NCBI RefSeq assembly: GCF_020782115.1
Contig: NZ_JAJGMW010000001.1
Coordinates: 248,001-312,000, forward strand
Reading direction: 5' to 3'
DNA length: 64,000 bases
Source of the DNA: Leeuwenhoekiella parthenopeia
Lineage (GTDB): Bacteria > Bacteroidota > Bacteroidia > Flavobacteriales > Flavobacteriaceae
The position numbers were made by a program, and so were the translations under genes. The notes under the pieces were generated by a model. It was not told the DNA's origin, searched no databases, and saw only the letters and a list, made by a program, of their open reading frames with translations. Shown piece after piece: positions 26,596 to 35,816 of the stretch. Numbering within the stretch: the first letter of the stretch is position 1; each line of letters begins with the position of its first letter.

Positions 26596-27978
26596 ATGAC
26601 ATTACAAAAAAAAATATGCGTTCTACTCCTTTTGGCAGTTTTAGGTGTTAATGCCCAGAATAACAACCTCCTAAAGGCTCCTACTCCACCCCTAGGCTGG
26701 AATAGCTACAACAGTTATGGTGCTGCAGTTACAGAAGAGGAGATTAAGGCTAATGCTGATTATATGGCAGAAAACATGAAAGATCTGGGTTGGGAATATG
26801 TGGTAGTAGATTATTGTTGGTTTTATCCTCATCCACCGGGAAGTATTCAGGCTAATCCTCCGCAGTTTCGCCTCCCTGAAGACGGAGCTCCGGTACCCTG
26901 GATACCGATGGATGAATACAGCAGATTATTACCTGATCCCAGAAAATTTCCTTCATCGGAGAACGGAAAAGGATTTAAACCCCTTGCCGATTATGTACAC
27001 AGTAAAGGTCTGAAATTTGGAATACACGTAATGCGTGGAATCCCCAGACAAGCGCAATGGGCAAAAAGCTCTATTAAAGATGCTCCCGAAGTTAATGCAG
27101 CTCAGCTTGCTGATACCACATCAGTATCCCCGTGGCTGAATACAATGTATGGTGTAGACATGACTAAAAAAGGTGCTCAAGAATATTACAATTCACTGGT
27201 TGAACTTTATGAATCTTGGGGAGTGGATTATATTAAAATAGATGATATAGATCTTAATGATAACTACCCCTATCGCAAAGAGGAAGTTGAAGCAATGCGT
27301 AAGGCCCTGGACCATCATAAAAGTGATATAGTTTTAAGTTTGTCCCTAAATATGAAGTTTGAAAATAGGGAACACGTAAAGGAAAATGCGGAATTATGGA
27401 GAATTTCTAAAGACTTTTGGGATGAATGGGATAGTCTTAAAGAACAGTTTGAACTAATCGACAAATGGAATTCTATCTCCGGACCAGACAGCTGGCCTGA
27501 TGCCGATATGCTTCAAATTGGAAAAATATCAAAACGTGGGCCTAAGGGTCCTGAGCGATTCAGCAACTTTACAGAAGATGAGATGTTGACTCACATTAGT
27601 CTCTGGAGCATTTCTAAATCTCCACTTATGATGGGGGGTAACATGCCTGAAAATACTCCCTTTGTCAAAAAACTTCTCACAACACCGGAAGTCATCCGTA
27701 TGAATCAGTATGGAACTGAACAAAAACAATTATGGCGTAAAGAGAATAAAGCGGCCTGGATGAGTACAGATCCGGATAGTGGAGAAAAATATATTGCACT
27801 TTTTAATTTAAGCGATAGCCCATCTACGATACGCGTAGATGCTAAAGAGTTAGGGTTCTCAAAAATTACCGATGCTCAGGATATCTGGAAAGACAAAAAA
27901 TATAAAACGAGCAGCAAACTCGTCTCAGGCTTGGTAAATCCTCATGGTGTTTTACTTTTAAAAGTAGAAGGAAAATAA
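26596..27978 (+). CDS. GH27-like alpha-galactosidase family enzyme, secreted
   Basis: 460 residues with a cleavable signal peptide (to GVNAQ). The GH27 barrel is complete: PPLGWNSYNSYG (about 32), WEYVVVDYCWFYP, GLKFGIHVMRGIPRQAQWA, GVDYIKIDDID with nucleophile Asp216, and WRISKDFWDEWD with acid/base Asp273. A C-terminal beta-sandwich follows. It is a paralogue of the lipoprotein at 16835-18283, so the pathway has two GH27 activities, perhaps for different sulfation states or linkages. It closes the plus-strand operon, and a strong hairpin follows 80 bp downstream. Confidence 0.9.
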   Translation: MTLQKKICVLLLLAVLGVNAQNNNLLKAPTPPLGWNSYNSYGAAVTEEEIKANADYMAENMKDLGWEYVVVDYCWFYPHPPGSIQANPPQFRLPEDGAPVPWIPMDEYSRLLPDPRKFPSSENGKGFKPLADYVHSKGLKFGIHVMRGIPRQAQWAKSSIKDAPEVNAAQLADTTSVSPWLNTMYGVDMTKKGAQEYYNSLVELYESWGVDYIKIDDIDLNDNYPYRKEEVEAMRKALDHHKSDIVLSLSLNMKFENREHVKENAELWRISKDFWDEWDSLKEQFELIDKWNSISGPDSWPDADMLQIGKISKRGPKGPERFSNFTEDEMLTHISLWSISKSPLMMGGNMPENTPFVKKLLTTPEVIRMNQYGTEQKQLWRKENKAAWMSTDPDSGEKYIALFNLSDSPSTIRVDAKELGFSKITDAQDIWKDKKYKTSSKLVSGLVNPHGVLLLKVEGK

Positions 27979-28057
27979 ACTAACTTGGGGTATTAAACCC
28001 TTTGACGATACCAATAAAACGGAGAAGTTCATTAGCTTGCTTAAGCATTAAATGACT

Positions 28058-28095
28058 AAAACACCTAAAAGTTTTTCTCTTAGGTGTTTTTTTTT
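28058..28095. terminator. intrinsic terminator between convergent GH27 and DUF1080 genes
   Basis: AAAACACCTAA (28058-28068) pairs with TTAGGTGTTTT (28080-28090), an 11-bp perfect stem, followed by nine Ts on the plus strand. The complementary A-run on the other side lets it also serve the minus-strand operon ending at 28104. Confidence 0.88.
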
Positions 28096-28103
28096 GTAGG
28101 CAC

Positions 28104-28925
28104 TTAATTACCCGTCTTATCGTTCGCTTTCAGCTTCAAATTCCTGTAAAAGATCTCTGCACCTTCTGCCTGAAGCAAAATACGCCCCTTCGACAAGGGG
28201 TTCCAAGAACCTATACTTTCATCGTAGAACATGATATTCAGTGCTGCATTGACTGCTTTTCCGTTGAGATAATAGTAAGCATTATTACCCCGCACGACAA
28301 TTTTTAAAATATTCCAACCTGAAGGATTTTCCCAATCGTAAGACCGGTGAAAACGGTCAAAACGCCTTTGAATAGTGCCTCGGGTAAGGGTATCGCCATT
28401 TACATCATAATTTCGTATAACTGGACTTACCGTTGAAGTCACCTGTGTACCTATTGCCCAAATATCACCAGTATCGCCTTCCTGAATCTGACATTCCACA
28501 CCACTGGGCCAGATCACGTCAGAGCCAAAAACGTGGTACAGCACCCCAGCATCCCTCACAAATTCATCCCGTGGTTTAAACTTTTTTTTACCCCATTTAT
28601 ATTCTAGTGTTAAGACATAGTCTCTATAAATGGAATCTGTTATAAGTCCTGCAAAAGTTTGCTCACTCCCGTTTTCCTGATCGGGATAGACGTGTATCAC
28701 ACCATTCTCAATTGCAAAAATACTTTCTGGTGCTGCTGTAAAACTACTATCCCGGGCAGAAAAATGCCAGCCGTCGAGATTTTTACCGTTGAAAAGGTAC
28801 TCCGGGTTAATAACAGTACCTTCCGACTCTTTTGTTTTTTGATCTGTTGAAACAGCAACCGAGTTTTTATTGCTTTCAGTGCAGCCTAAAAGCCCCAATA
28901 CAAATACAAAGAGTACTACTTTCAT
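28104..28925 (-). CDS. DUF1080 (3-keto-disaccharide hydrolase-type) lipoprotein
   Basis: 273 residues with lipobox LLGC (Cys15). The body matches DUF1080 (PF06439), a concanavalin-like jelly roll: LFNGKNLDGWHFSARD near the start, LTLEYKWGKKKFKPRDEFVRDAGVLYHVFG in the core, VECQIQEGDTGDIWAIGTQV, and GRILLQAEGAEIFYRNLKL at the end. Some family members hydrolyse 3-keto sugars; in PULs many are uncharacterised and may bind or cut glycans. It follows the GH43 gene at 28943 by 17 bp. A second copy with the same motifs is at 32852-33718. Confidence 0.82.
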   Translation of the reverse strand: MKVVLFVFVLGLLGCTESNKNSVAVSTDQKTKESEGTVINPEYLFNGKNLDGWHFSARDSSFTAAPESIFAIENGVIHVYPDQENGSEQTFAGLITDSIYRDYVLTLEYKWGKKKFKPRDEFVRDAGVLYHVFGSDVIWPSGVECQIQEGDTGDIWAIGTQVTSTVSPVIRNYDVNGDTLTRGTIQRRFDRFHRSYDWENPSGWNILKIVVRGNNAYYYLNGKAVNAALNIMFYDESIGSWNPLSKGRILLQAEGAEIFYRNLKLKANDKTGN

Positions 28926-28942
28926 GGATCACTTTTCTTAAG

Positions 28943-30580
28943 TTATTTTAGTGTCCGATATTCAAACCAGTCAAACATCGCTTCATTTTTAGACGACCTG
29001 CCATTGCTACTGGCATACATGCCAACATAGGCGCCAGTGAAACCTCCGGCAACATTTGAGGTGATGACACCAGCATCTTGATCACCGCCCAACTGTTCCA
29101 AATGTTCTTGGCTTTCGCCGAAATAAAACCGTAGTCTCATCCCATCATTCACCATACTAAGGATCACTTCATCTTCTATATATTTCGCAGAGGCAATAGT
29201 CTCCGTACTTAGTGTTTTCCTGTCTTCATTGTAAACTTTTATCAAGCTTACGGAATCCTTTCCTTTGAGCAACTGATAATTGTAGTTGGTGTTTTGCAAC
29301 ACTATTATCCCTGCCTTTTCATAATTTTTACGGGTTATAAAATTAAGTTTTAGGGTTGCTTCGCTCCTTAAATATTGCAGCCGTCGGGCAATAAGGGAAG
29401 GGTTGTTCTTTTCGGTAACCACTTCCGGGCGGAGTTTTATACTAAGTTTTCCATTTTTTAGGCCATACCACTGGGTTTGCGGTGTTAGCAGAAAATTCCA
29501 GCCGAGATCAAGAGTATCTCCTTCAAAGTCAAAACGCGTTATTTTCTTGAATGGCGTCCAGGCCAAATCAGGGCGTTTGTCCGTCATTAGGACCTGGCCT
29601 TTGCCGGGATTAAAAATAGGCGTGCTGCCCTGCCACTCCACAGGAGTAAGAAAAGTTTCCCGCCCCAGATAATACTTACCTTCCTCAGGCCTACAGCCAA
29701 GAACTACTGCCCACCAATCACCATTTTGGGTTTCTACCAGATCAGCGTGCCCCAGGGTGGTAATCGCGGCATCATCCCCCAGATGGCGGTGTGTTAAGAC
29801 GGGATTTACCTGAGTGGGTTCGTAAGGTCCCAACAACTTTTGCGAAGTAAATGTGGTCACAGCGTGATTACTCCAAGTACCACCTTCCGAAATCATTAAT
29901 ACATAGGTTTGTCCTTTTTTGTAGAGGTGTGGACCTTCGGCAAACTTGGCATTAGTTGCATGGCCTGAAGTAAGTACAATGGGTTCTGTTAGTATTTTTC
30001 CCGTTTTCAGGTCAATCTCACTGATGTAGATTTTATCCTGTGAGGGCCACTCCCTACCACCTTCGAGCTCGTGGGTTGAGCCGATGTAATAGCTTTTCCC
30101 GTCATCATCCCAAAAAATAGTAGGGTCAATACCATAAGACCTGTCTACCCAGATGGGGTCGCTCCAAGGACCGGTAGGATCTTTGGCCGTAACATAAAAA
30201 TTATCCCCACAATCGCAAGCGTTGATGCACTGTTTACAAGTAACCGCTACATAGAACAAACCTTCGTGAAACCTTATGGTGGGAGCCCATACCCCACCCC
30301 CGTTGCCCGGGGTTTTCATATTGAGCTGTTCAGGCCTGCTGAGTACATTGCCTATCTGTTTCCAGTTTACAAGATCCTTACTGTGAAAAATGGGAATCCC
30401 TGGAAACCAGTTAAATGAAGAGTTTACCAAATAGTAATCGTCCCCCACACGGGTTATCGATGGGTCCGGATGAAAACCGGGAATAATAGGGTTCTGAAAG
30501 TTTTCAGGTATATGAGATTGAGAATATAGTCCCCCCAAAATAAACAACGAAACCATAAGAATTAAAATTCTCTTTTTCAT
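28943..30580 (-). CDS. GH43 glycosidase (subfamily 12-like, beta-xylosidase/arabinofuranosidase type), secreted
   Basis: I place the start at 30580 (MKKRILILMVSLF...), because it opens the signal peptide; the longer reading to 30640 adds a basic tail unlike a signal. This gives 545 residues. The propeller shows NPIIPGFHPDPSITRVGDDYYLVNSSFNWFPG style motifs: HPDPSI (base Asp), VWAPTIRF, GIDPTIFWDDDG (second Asp) and FAEGPHLYKKG (acid Glu). A C-terminal beta-sandwich (about 350-545, DUF1349/GH43_C2 type) follows. It closely resembles the enzyme at 47922-49529. Likely activity is exo-removal of xylose or arabinose side groups; the exact sugar is unknown. Confidence 0.9.
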   Translation of the reverse strand: MKKRILILMVSLFILGGLYSQSHIPENFQNPIIPGFHPDPSITRVGDDYYLVNSSFNWFPGIPIFHSKDLVNWKQIGNVLSRPEQLNMKTPGNGGGVWAPTIRFHEGLFYVAVTCKQCINACDCGDNFYVTAKDPTGPWSDPIWVDRSYGIDPTIFWDDDGKSYYIGSTHELEGGREWPSQDKIYISEIDLKTGKILTEPIVLTSGHATNAKFAEGPHLYKKGQTYVLMISEGGTWSNHAVTTFTSQKLLGPYEPTQVNPVLTHRHLGDDAAITTLGHADLVETQNGDWWAVVLGCRPEEGKYYLGRETFLTPVEWQGSTPIFNPGKGQVLMTDKRPDLAWTPFKKITRFDFEGDTLDLGWNFLLTPQTQWYGLKNGKLSIKLRPEVVTEKNNPSLIARRLQYLRSEATLKLNFITRKNYEKAGIIVLQNTNYNYQLLKGKDSVSLIKVYNEDRKTLSTETIASAKYIEDEVILSMVNDGMRLRFYFGESQEHLEQLGGDQDAGVITSNVAGGFTGAYVGMYASSNGRSSKNEAMFDWFEYRTLK

Positions 30581-30784
30581 GTGTATCCTATTCTTCTTTA
30601 GTTTTGCCAGGTGACTTTTGAAAACTCTAAGCCTCCTCATAGCACTTAATTTCCAGTTATGCGCTCAACACACCGAGTCAATGATTTAACAGCATTAGAC
30701 AAATTACCCGATACATAAATATAAGTGAAACTTATAGCAACATATTGGGACAAGCTTTTGAAAAACGTCATTTACCTGGTAAGA

Positions 30785-32593
30785 TTAATTTTCTTTTTTT
30801 GGAAGATAAGTCGTTAGATTAGCCTCTTTTACTCTATTCTTGTCCAGTTTTTCAACTTTACGATCGTAAGTATATAAGCCATTCATTTCATTTTCCACAT
30901 CAGTCCATTGAGTATAAACCGAAGCACTTAGTCCTTCTTTTTGAAAATCATCGGTTATCATTCTGATAAACTTGAGGTATTCCTCTGTGGCTGCTTCTTT
31001 AGTATCATAATTATTATGCACCCAAGGCCCATCAAGATCCCAGACGTGGCCATCCACATTATAGCCAATCGCGCCATACTCACCATTTACCACTGCTCGT
31101 TTATTTGAGGCAAAGGGCACTGAAGGCGGACGGTAACTGTGATTATCTTTTATATGCCCCACCTCATAATCAATATCAGGTTTTCCTGCATCAATTCCGC
31201 TATTGCCTATTACTAAACGTGAGGGATCCATTTTAATAACATTATTGGTAATTCGTTCTACATCATATAATCCCCAGTGTTCATTAAAAACAACCCAAGT
31301 AATTATTGAAGGATGTGAAGCAAAACCCTGAACCATACTGCTGAGTTCAGCTTCAAATTGAATTTTTTCATATTCTGTGCGCTCACCAAACGTGCTGGGC
31401 ATATCTTGCCAAACTAACAATCCTTCCCTGTCGCAGTGATAATACCATCGCTGTGGTTCTATTTTAATATGCTTGCGCACCATATTAAAGCCCCAATCCT
31501 TAATATTTTTTACATCCCAGACGAGCGCTTCGTCTGTAGGAGCCGTATAGATTCCATCAGGCCAATAGCCTTGATCTAAAGGCCCCATTTGAAACAAAAA
31601 CTTGTCGTTGAGAAAAATCTTTTTGAGGTTGCCTACCTTTTCAATAGAAATCTTTCGCATCCCGGTATAACTTTTTACCTCGTCATAAGTGGTTGTGCTA
31701 TCTTGTAATGTGACCACAACATCATATAAAAAGGGGTCGTTTGGTGACCAGAGTTTAGGATTGCTTACAGGTATGCGGAAGGGAATATTTGCACTTCCTC
31801 TTCCCTCTCCAACCACAAAGGAACCATCCATCACCTTTACAAATATTTTTGATTGCGCTTTAGCGGAAGCATTTACCAAAACCTCAACCTCTGAATCATC
31901 AACAAACGGAAGGATTTTTAAATAATCAATATGTTGTGCAGGCACCGGTTCTAGCCACACCGTTTGCCAAATTCCGGAAGATGCAGAGTAAGCAAAACGC
32001 TGCGGATTATTAAAACGGTCTTCATTTTGTTTACCATAAGCAATGCCCTTTGTATTTGTGGGATCATTAACCCATATTGTAAGGCTGTTTGTTCCTACTT
32101 TGAGATACTGGGTAATGTTAAATGAATAAGGATCATAGCCACCCTTGTGTCCCCCTACAAATTTATCATTGACAAACACCCGGGCTTCAAAATCAACTGC
32201 ACCAAAATTGAGATTTATCTCGTATCCATCCCAATCCCTAGGGATGTTAAAATCACGTTTATACCAAGCAGTTTTAGATTCTAGTTGTCGCTGAATACCG
32301 CTCAAATAGGATTCCCAAGGAAACGGAACCGTAATTTCTTCATTCAAACTTACAGGAAGTGCATCCCCAGGTTTAGCTTCACCAAATTGCCATTGACCAT
32401 TTAGATTTTTCCAGCGCTCACGTACCATCGTGGGTCGTGGATACTCCGGAAGGGGATTGTATTTGTCCAAATCTGCGGCCCAGGGTGTAACCAAGGGTTT
32501 TTCAGCTTTTAAGTGAGTACTTTGTACGTTCTTTTGTTGAGCAAAGCCAGAAATGAAAATAAAAATTGAAATATAAAGAATACTCGCCTTCAT
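30785..32593 (-). CDS. GH2 beta-galactosidase/beta-glucuronidase-like enzyme, secreted
   Basis: 602 residues with a signal peptide (to SGFAQ). Domain order is that of GH2: sugar-binding jelly roll (about 50-215, ITVPFPWESYLSG), Ig-like domain (about 220-310), then the TIM barrel (about 315-602). WVVFNEHWG holds the acid/base Glu (about 437), and VVNGEYGA the nucleophile Glu (about 504). GLLVWQDMPSTFG is also typical. The protein lacks the extra C-terminal domains of LacZ. Beta-galactosidase, beta-glucuronidase or alpha-L-arabinopyranosidase-type activity is possible. It stands as a single gene with 191-258 bp gaps on either side. Confidence 0.9.
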   Translation of the reverse strand: MKASILYISIFIFISGFAQQKNVQSTHLKAEKPLVTPWAADLDKYNPLPEYPRPTMVRERWKNLNGQWQFGEAKPGDALPVSLNEEITVPFPWESYLSGIQRQLESKTAWYKRDFNIPRDWDGYEINLNFGAVDFEARVFVNDKFVGGHKGGYDPYSFNITQYLKVGTNSLTIWVNDPTNTKGIAYGKQNEDRFNNPQRFAYSASSGIWQTVWLEPVPAQHIDYLKILPFVDDSEVEVLVNASAKAQSKIFVKVMDGSFVVGEGRGSANIPFRIPVSNPKLWSPNDPFLYDVVVTLQDSTTTYDEVKSYTGMRKISIEKVGNLKKIFLNDKFLFQMGPLDQGYWPDGIYTAPTDEALVWDVKNIKDWGFNMVRKHIKIEPQRWYYHCDREGLLVWQDMPSTFGERTEYEKIQFEAELSSMVQGFASHPSIITWVVFNEHWGLYDVERITNNVIKMDPSRLVIGNSGIDAGKPDIDYEVGHIKDNHSYRPPSVPFASNKRAVVNGEYGAIGYNVDGHVWDLDGPWVHNNYDTKEAATEEYLKFIRMITDDFQKEGLSASVYTQWTDVENEMNGLYTYDRKVEKLDKNRVKEANLTTYLPKKEN

Positions 32594-32851
32594 AAATGTT
32601 TGTTTTAATGGAAATTTCTCTTTGCGATAAATTCTGAAAGTTTTAGATCAAGAAATACAATCTATTAGTTGTGTTTCTGATAGTTCCCTTCAGCCACAGC
32701 TAGTGAAAACATAAATCAAGTTATGGATGGCTTGAAAGCAGATTTACAGACACTATAACAACTTCCTTATAAAATTCTGAGCATTGAGCCTTATGCGCGG
32801 GTAAAAACACAAATATGCCAATTAAAAATTATGCAAATTTCAATCTAAAGT

Positions 32852-33718
32852 TCAATGTTGCCCCTCCTTTAGGAAATCTTCTATTGGTATAAATTTTTTG
32901 AATTCTTTAATTTTAATGTTTCGATAGTAAATCTCCGCTGTTTCTGCTTGCAATCCTATTTCACCTTCACTCAAATCCATATTGGTGAGCACATTAACGA
33001 CTTGACCATTAAGTTTAAAAATTGCATACTCATCTGCCATTACAATAAGTTCGCATTGATTCCATTTTCCATTAAGGGCGTTAAAATCAATTCCTGACCG
33101 AGCCCGGTGCTCGCCCCCACGGCGTTTTTGAACCCTTCCTCCTTCAGCTAGTGGTAAATAGGTATTCTCATCTGATGCTACCCAGTCAAAACCTGCCCCT
33201 GAATTCCATATATCGCCAGTATGATTGAGTTTTTGAGTGTGATCATACCGCACCTGATATTCTATTCCCTTAGGCCAAATCTTAACGTCATAAACGTGAA
33301 AGTACAGACCGGCATCATATTGAAACTGGTCAAAATTGTTGAATCGTTTCTCCCCCCATTTATATTCAAACCTAAAGATATACCTGCTGTATTTTTTGGG
33401 TGTGAAGAACATACAATGAGTGCCGCTTCGGTTTTCCTTATAACCATATTCGTCTGGGAAATCTTTAAAAACATGCAGTTCTCCATTTTCACCGGCAGTA
33501 AAGACACGTTCTGCAAGACCTTCTTCATTATCCCTGCATAAAAGGTTCCAGTTGCTCATATCTATACCGTTGTATAAAGACAGGAAACCTTCTTCAGAAT
33601 TAATGACAGTTTCTGGACTTTTCTCAATAATAGCATCCCCTCTGAAAAATCTTTCGCTACAAGCAAAGACAGTTGAAAACACCGTTAAACTAATGAGCAA
33701 ACTTTTTAAAGTAATCAT
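32852..33718 (-). CDS. DUF1080 lipoprotein (second copy)
   Basis: 288 residues, lipobox VFAC (Cys20). DUF1080 landmarks: SLYNGIDMSNWNLL, FRFEYKWGEKRFNNFDQFQYDAGLYFHVY, GIEYQVRYDHTQKLNHTGDIW and GEIGLQAETAEIYYRNIKI. These align with the protein at 28104-28925 (shared EYKWG.KRF, AEIxYRNxKI) but overall they are well diverged. It is 6 bp downstream of the DUF5060 glycosidase-like gene, so the two probably act together. Jelly-roll proteins of this class may bind or cleave glycans; no function is proven by the sequence. Confidence 0.82.
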   Translation of the reverse strand: MITLKSLLISLTVFSTVFACSERFFRGDAIIEKSPETVINSEEGFLSLYNGIDMSNWNLLCRDNEEGLAERVFTAGENGELHVFKDFPDEYGYKENRSGTHCMFFTPKKYSRYIFRFEYKWGEKRFNNFDQFQYDAGLYFHVYDVKIWPKGIEYQVRYDHTQKLNHTGDIWNSGAGFDWVASDENTYLPLAEGGRVQKRRGGEHRARSGIDFNALNGKWNQCELIVMADEYAIFKLNGQVVNVLTNMDLSEGEIGLQAETAEIYYRNIKIKEFKKFIPIEDFLKEGQH

Positions 33719-33724
33719 AGACTA

Positions 33725-35665
33725 TTATTTTTTAGTAATTACAACAGTCCAATCTTTTTGCTTCTTGTCAGGCGAAGTACCAAGTTTATGCATTCCCCCC
33801 CCTATTAGTTCAGTAATTTCTGTTTTCAATAACTTACCCCCAGTTTTTGGATTAAACCATTTCACATCAAATTTACCATTAATGCCGTTGAGATCCAGAC
33901 TGGCTGTTTCCAAACTATTTATGTAGATAACATAAATTTCACCAGGCTTTGCAAAGCAATAAACTGTATTTTCATTATTGGAGTTGTTCACCAATTCATT
34001 GTGGTTTTCCATTTCCCAGTACGGAACACTGTTTTTAAAAAAATTCATTGCAATCACTGCCTGATCCCAAAACAAATCGCGGGAGCGGTGATCTTGTGCA
34101 GTTATGTCAGAATGGGAGTGCTTGTAACCATAATACCACTCTGTACCCCAGCCACCTGCCATAAAAGTGCCCCATAAGCCGTTACGCCTGGCGTCATAGT
34201 GGTCTTTGTCCTCCTCATCGGGCAATAAAGAATGCTGTGCATCGCCTGGTTCATCTACGGCAACAGCCCATGGTTTGCCCGATTCAGCAGATGCTTTGAG
34301 CCAATGCAGGACTTCGCCATGCACCATGCTAAAATCAGCCTTGTGGGTTTGTATCGATGGACCGGTAAGTTTACAGTCTGGTCCTAAAAGATCTTCAAAC
34401 GAATTCCCATTGTGTATGACTATGGGGTGGTGATAGGGATCGTGATCGAAAAAATACTGCGCCATACTTTTACGCTGCATTGTAAACTGCGGTGGTGTCT
34501 TATGATTCTTGACCCAGTCACCATTCTCTTCACCTAGATTCCAGTTCAATGCTAAGTGGTGACCAAATCGCGCAATTAATTCCCGGTAGTACAGCTTAGA
34601 ATAAGCCCCTACCCCCCCATTATCAAGAAGGCCTTGATTTTCCATTTCCAAGGTTTTAAAATGTAGGAACATGCCTAACTTATCAGCGTGTTCAAATAGG
34701 ATTTCCCACTGATCCAATTTAGAAACATCCATGCGGTCATAGGTATCATAATCTATATAAGGAAATACATTTTGATCATCTCCTTTGATATTATTTGTGA
34801 GGAAAGAAAAAACATTCAGCCCCTTTTTTGCTAAATAATTAATAACCCCAATAATTGCTTTCCCTTTACCGTTTTGCCAGCTTGGATCACCTTCACCCCA
34901 ATCTTTTAAATGTGGTTCCCAAGTCTTTACCAGTTCATCCTTGTGCCCATCATTGTGAAAAGTTCCATCAAAATCAACATATGCCAGGAAATTTTCAGGA
35001 GCGTCCGGTCCTACTTTTAGAAAATATTCTCCTGTTTCGGCAAACTGATAATAACGCTTACCAACATAATTTAACCGTCCTTTACTACGAAAGTCTCTTC
35101 CTGTTTTATCACTGGTGGCAATAGTAATTGACCCAGAGTTACCATCCATATATCCTCCGCTCTCACCGGGATCCTCACGGTCACTAACTGCTACCCAATT
35201 ACCTTTTCTAAAGTCTACCTTGTACTGCCACTCTCCTATTTGATCTGGTGCAAAATGTACTTTCCACTTATCTCCAGCTGTTGCAGAAGTTTCGCTTGCC
35301 ATTCCATCTGCAGCAAAATAGCCAGGAATCTTATAAACCGCACCACTAGAGATGTGTTTAAAAGTAACATCTAAACGATAGTTCATAAATGGATTTGGCT
35401 GTGCAGTTTCTGATGATTCTGGGCCATCAAATGTTAACGTGATTTTATGCCATTTCTTTAGTTCTCCTGTTACTTCTACAGAACCTTGAAGCCAACTTTG
35501 CATTTGATCTGATTTGTTAGCTATTCCATAGAAATTGCATTTGTCATCCTTTATCGTATTCAGGCGTTCAGAATCAGAATAAGAACCATTATCAGAATTT
35601 AGAGCTAAGGAGCAAGGAATCTTTATTAGTCCCAAAACAACATATAATAAAATAATGATTTTCAT
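33725..35665 (-). CDS. DUF5060 candidate glycoside hydrolase (TIM-barrel), secreted
   Basis: The start at 35665 gives a clean signal peptide (MKIIILLYVVLGLIKIPCSLA); the longer reading to 35686 adds seven residues. The 646-residue protein has an N-terminal DUF5060 beta-sandwich (about 55-160), a (beta/alpha)8-like middle (about 170-530), and a small C-terminal beta domain like PF12904 (about 560-646, IYVIYINSLETASLDL). NWNLGEENGDW (Glu about 378) and AVDEPGDAQHS (Glu about 471) look like the acid/base and nucleophile of a clan GH-A enzyme such as GH140. Activity is therefore likely but unassigned. It is 6 bp upstream of a DUF1080 gene and follows the SusCD/DUF1735 operon. Confidence 0.75.
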   Translation of the reverse strand: MKIIILLYVVLGLIKIPCSLALNSDNGSYSDSERLNTIKDDKCNFYGIANKSDQMQSWLQGSVEVTGELKKWHKITLTFDGPESSETAQPNPFMNYRLDVTFKHISSGAVYKIPGYFAADGMASETSATAGDKWKVHFAPDQIGEWQYKVDFRKGNWVAVSDREDPGESGGYMDGNSGSITIATSDKTGRDFRSKGRLNYVGKRYYQFAETGEYFLKVGPDAPENFLAYVDFDGTFHNDGHKDELVKTWEPHLKDWGEGDPSWQNGKGKAIIGVINYLAKKGLNVFSFLTNNIKGDDQNVFPYIDYDTYDRMDVSKLDQWEILFEHADKLGMFLHFKTLEMENQGLLDNGGVGAYSKLYYRELIARFGHHLALNWNLGEENGDWVKNHKTPPQFTMQRKSMAQYFFDHDPYHHPIVIHNGNSFEDLLGPDCKLTGPSIQTHKADFSMVHGEVLHWLKASAESGKPWAVAVDEPGDAQHSLLPDEEDKDHYDARRNGLWGTFMAGGWGTEWYYGYKHSHSDITAQDHRSRDLFWDQAVIAMNFFKNSVPYWEMENHNELVNNSNNENTVYCFAKPGEIYVIYINSLETASLDLNGINGKFDVKWFNPKTGGKLLKTEITELIGGGMHKLGTSPDKKQKDWTVVITKK

Positions 35666-35816
35666 TTTAGAAAAATAATAGCACACAGAATGTTAGTAAA
35701 ATGAATATTAATATCGCTGTAGCAATTTTGTATTCGCCGTACAATTTTTTAAAAAAAATTATCAAATTAGATCGTTGAAGATTATAGATCATGAATTGGA
35801 TACTATTCTTACCGTG

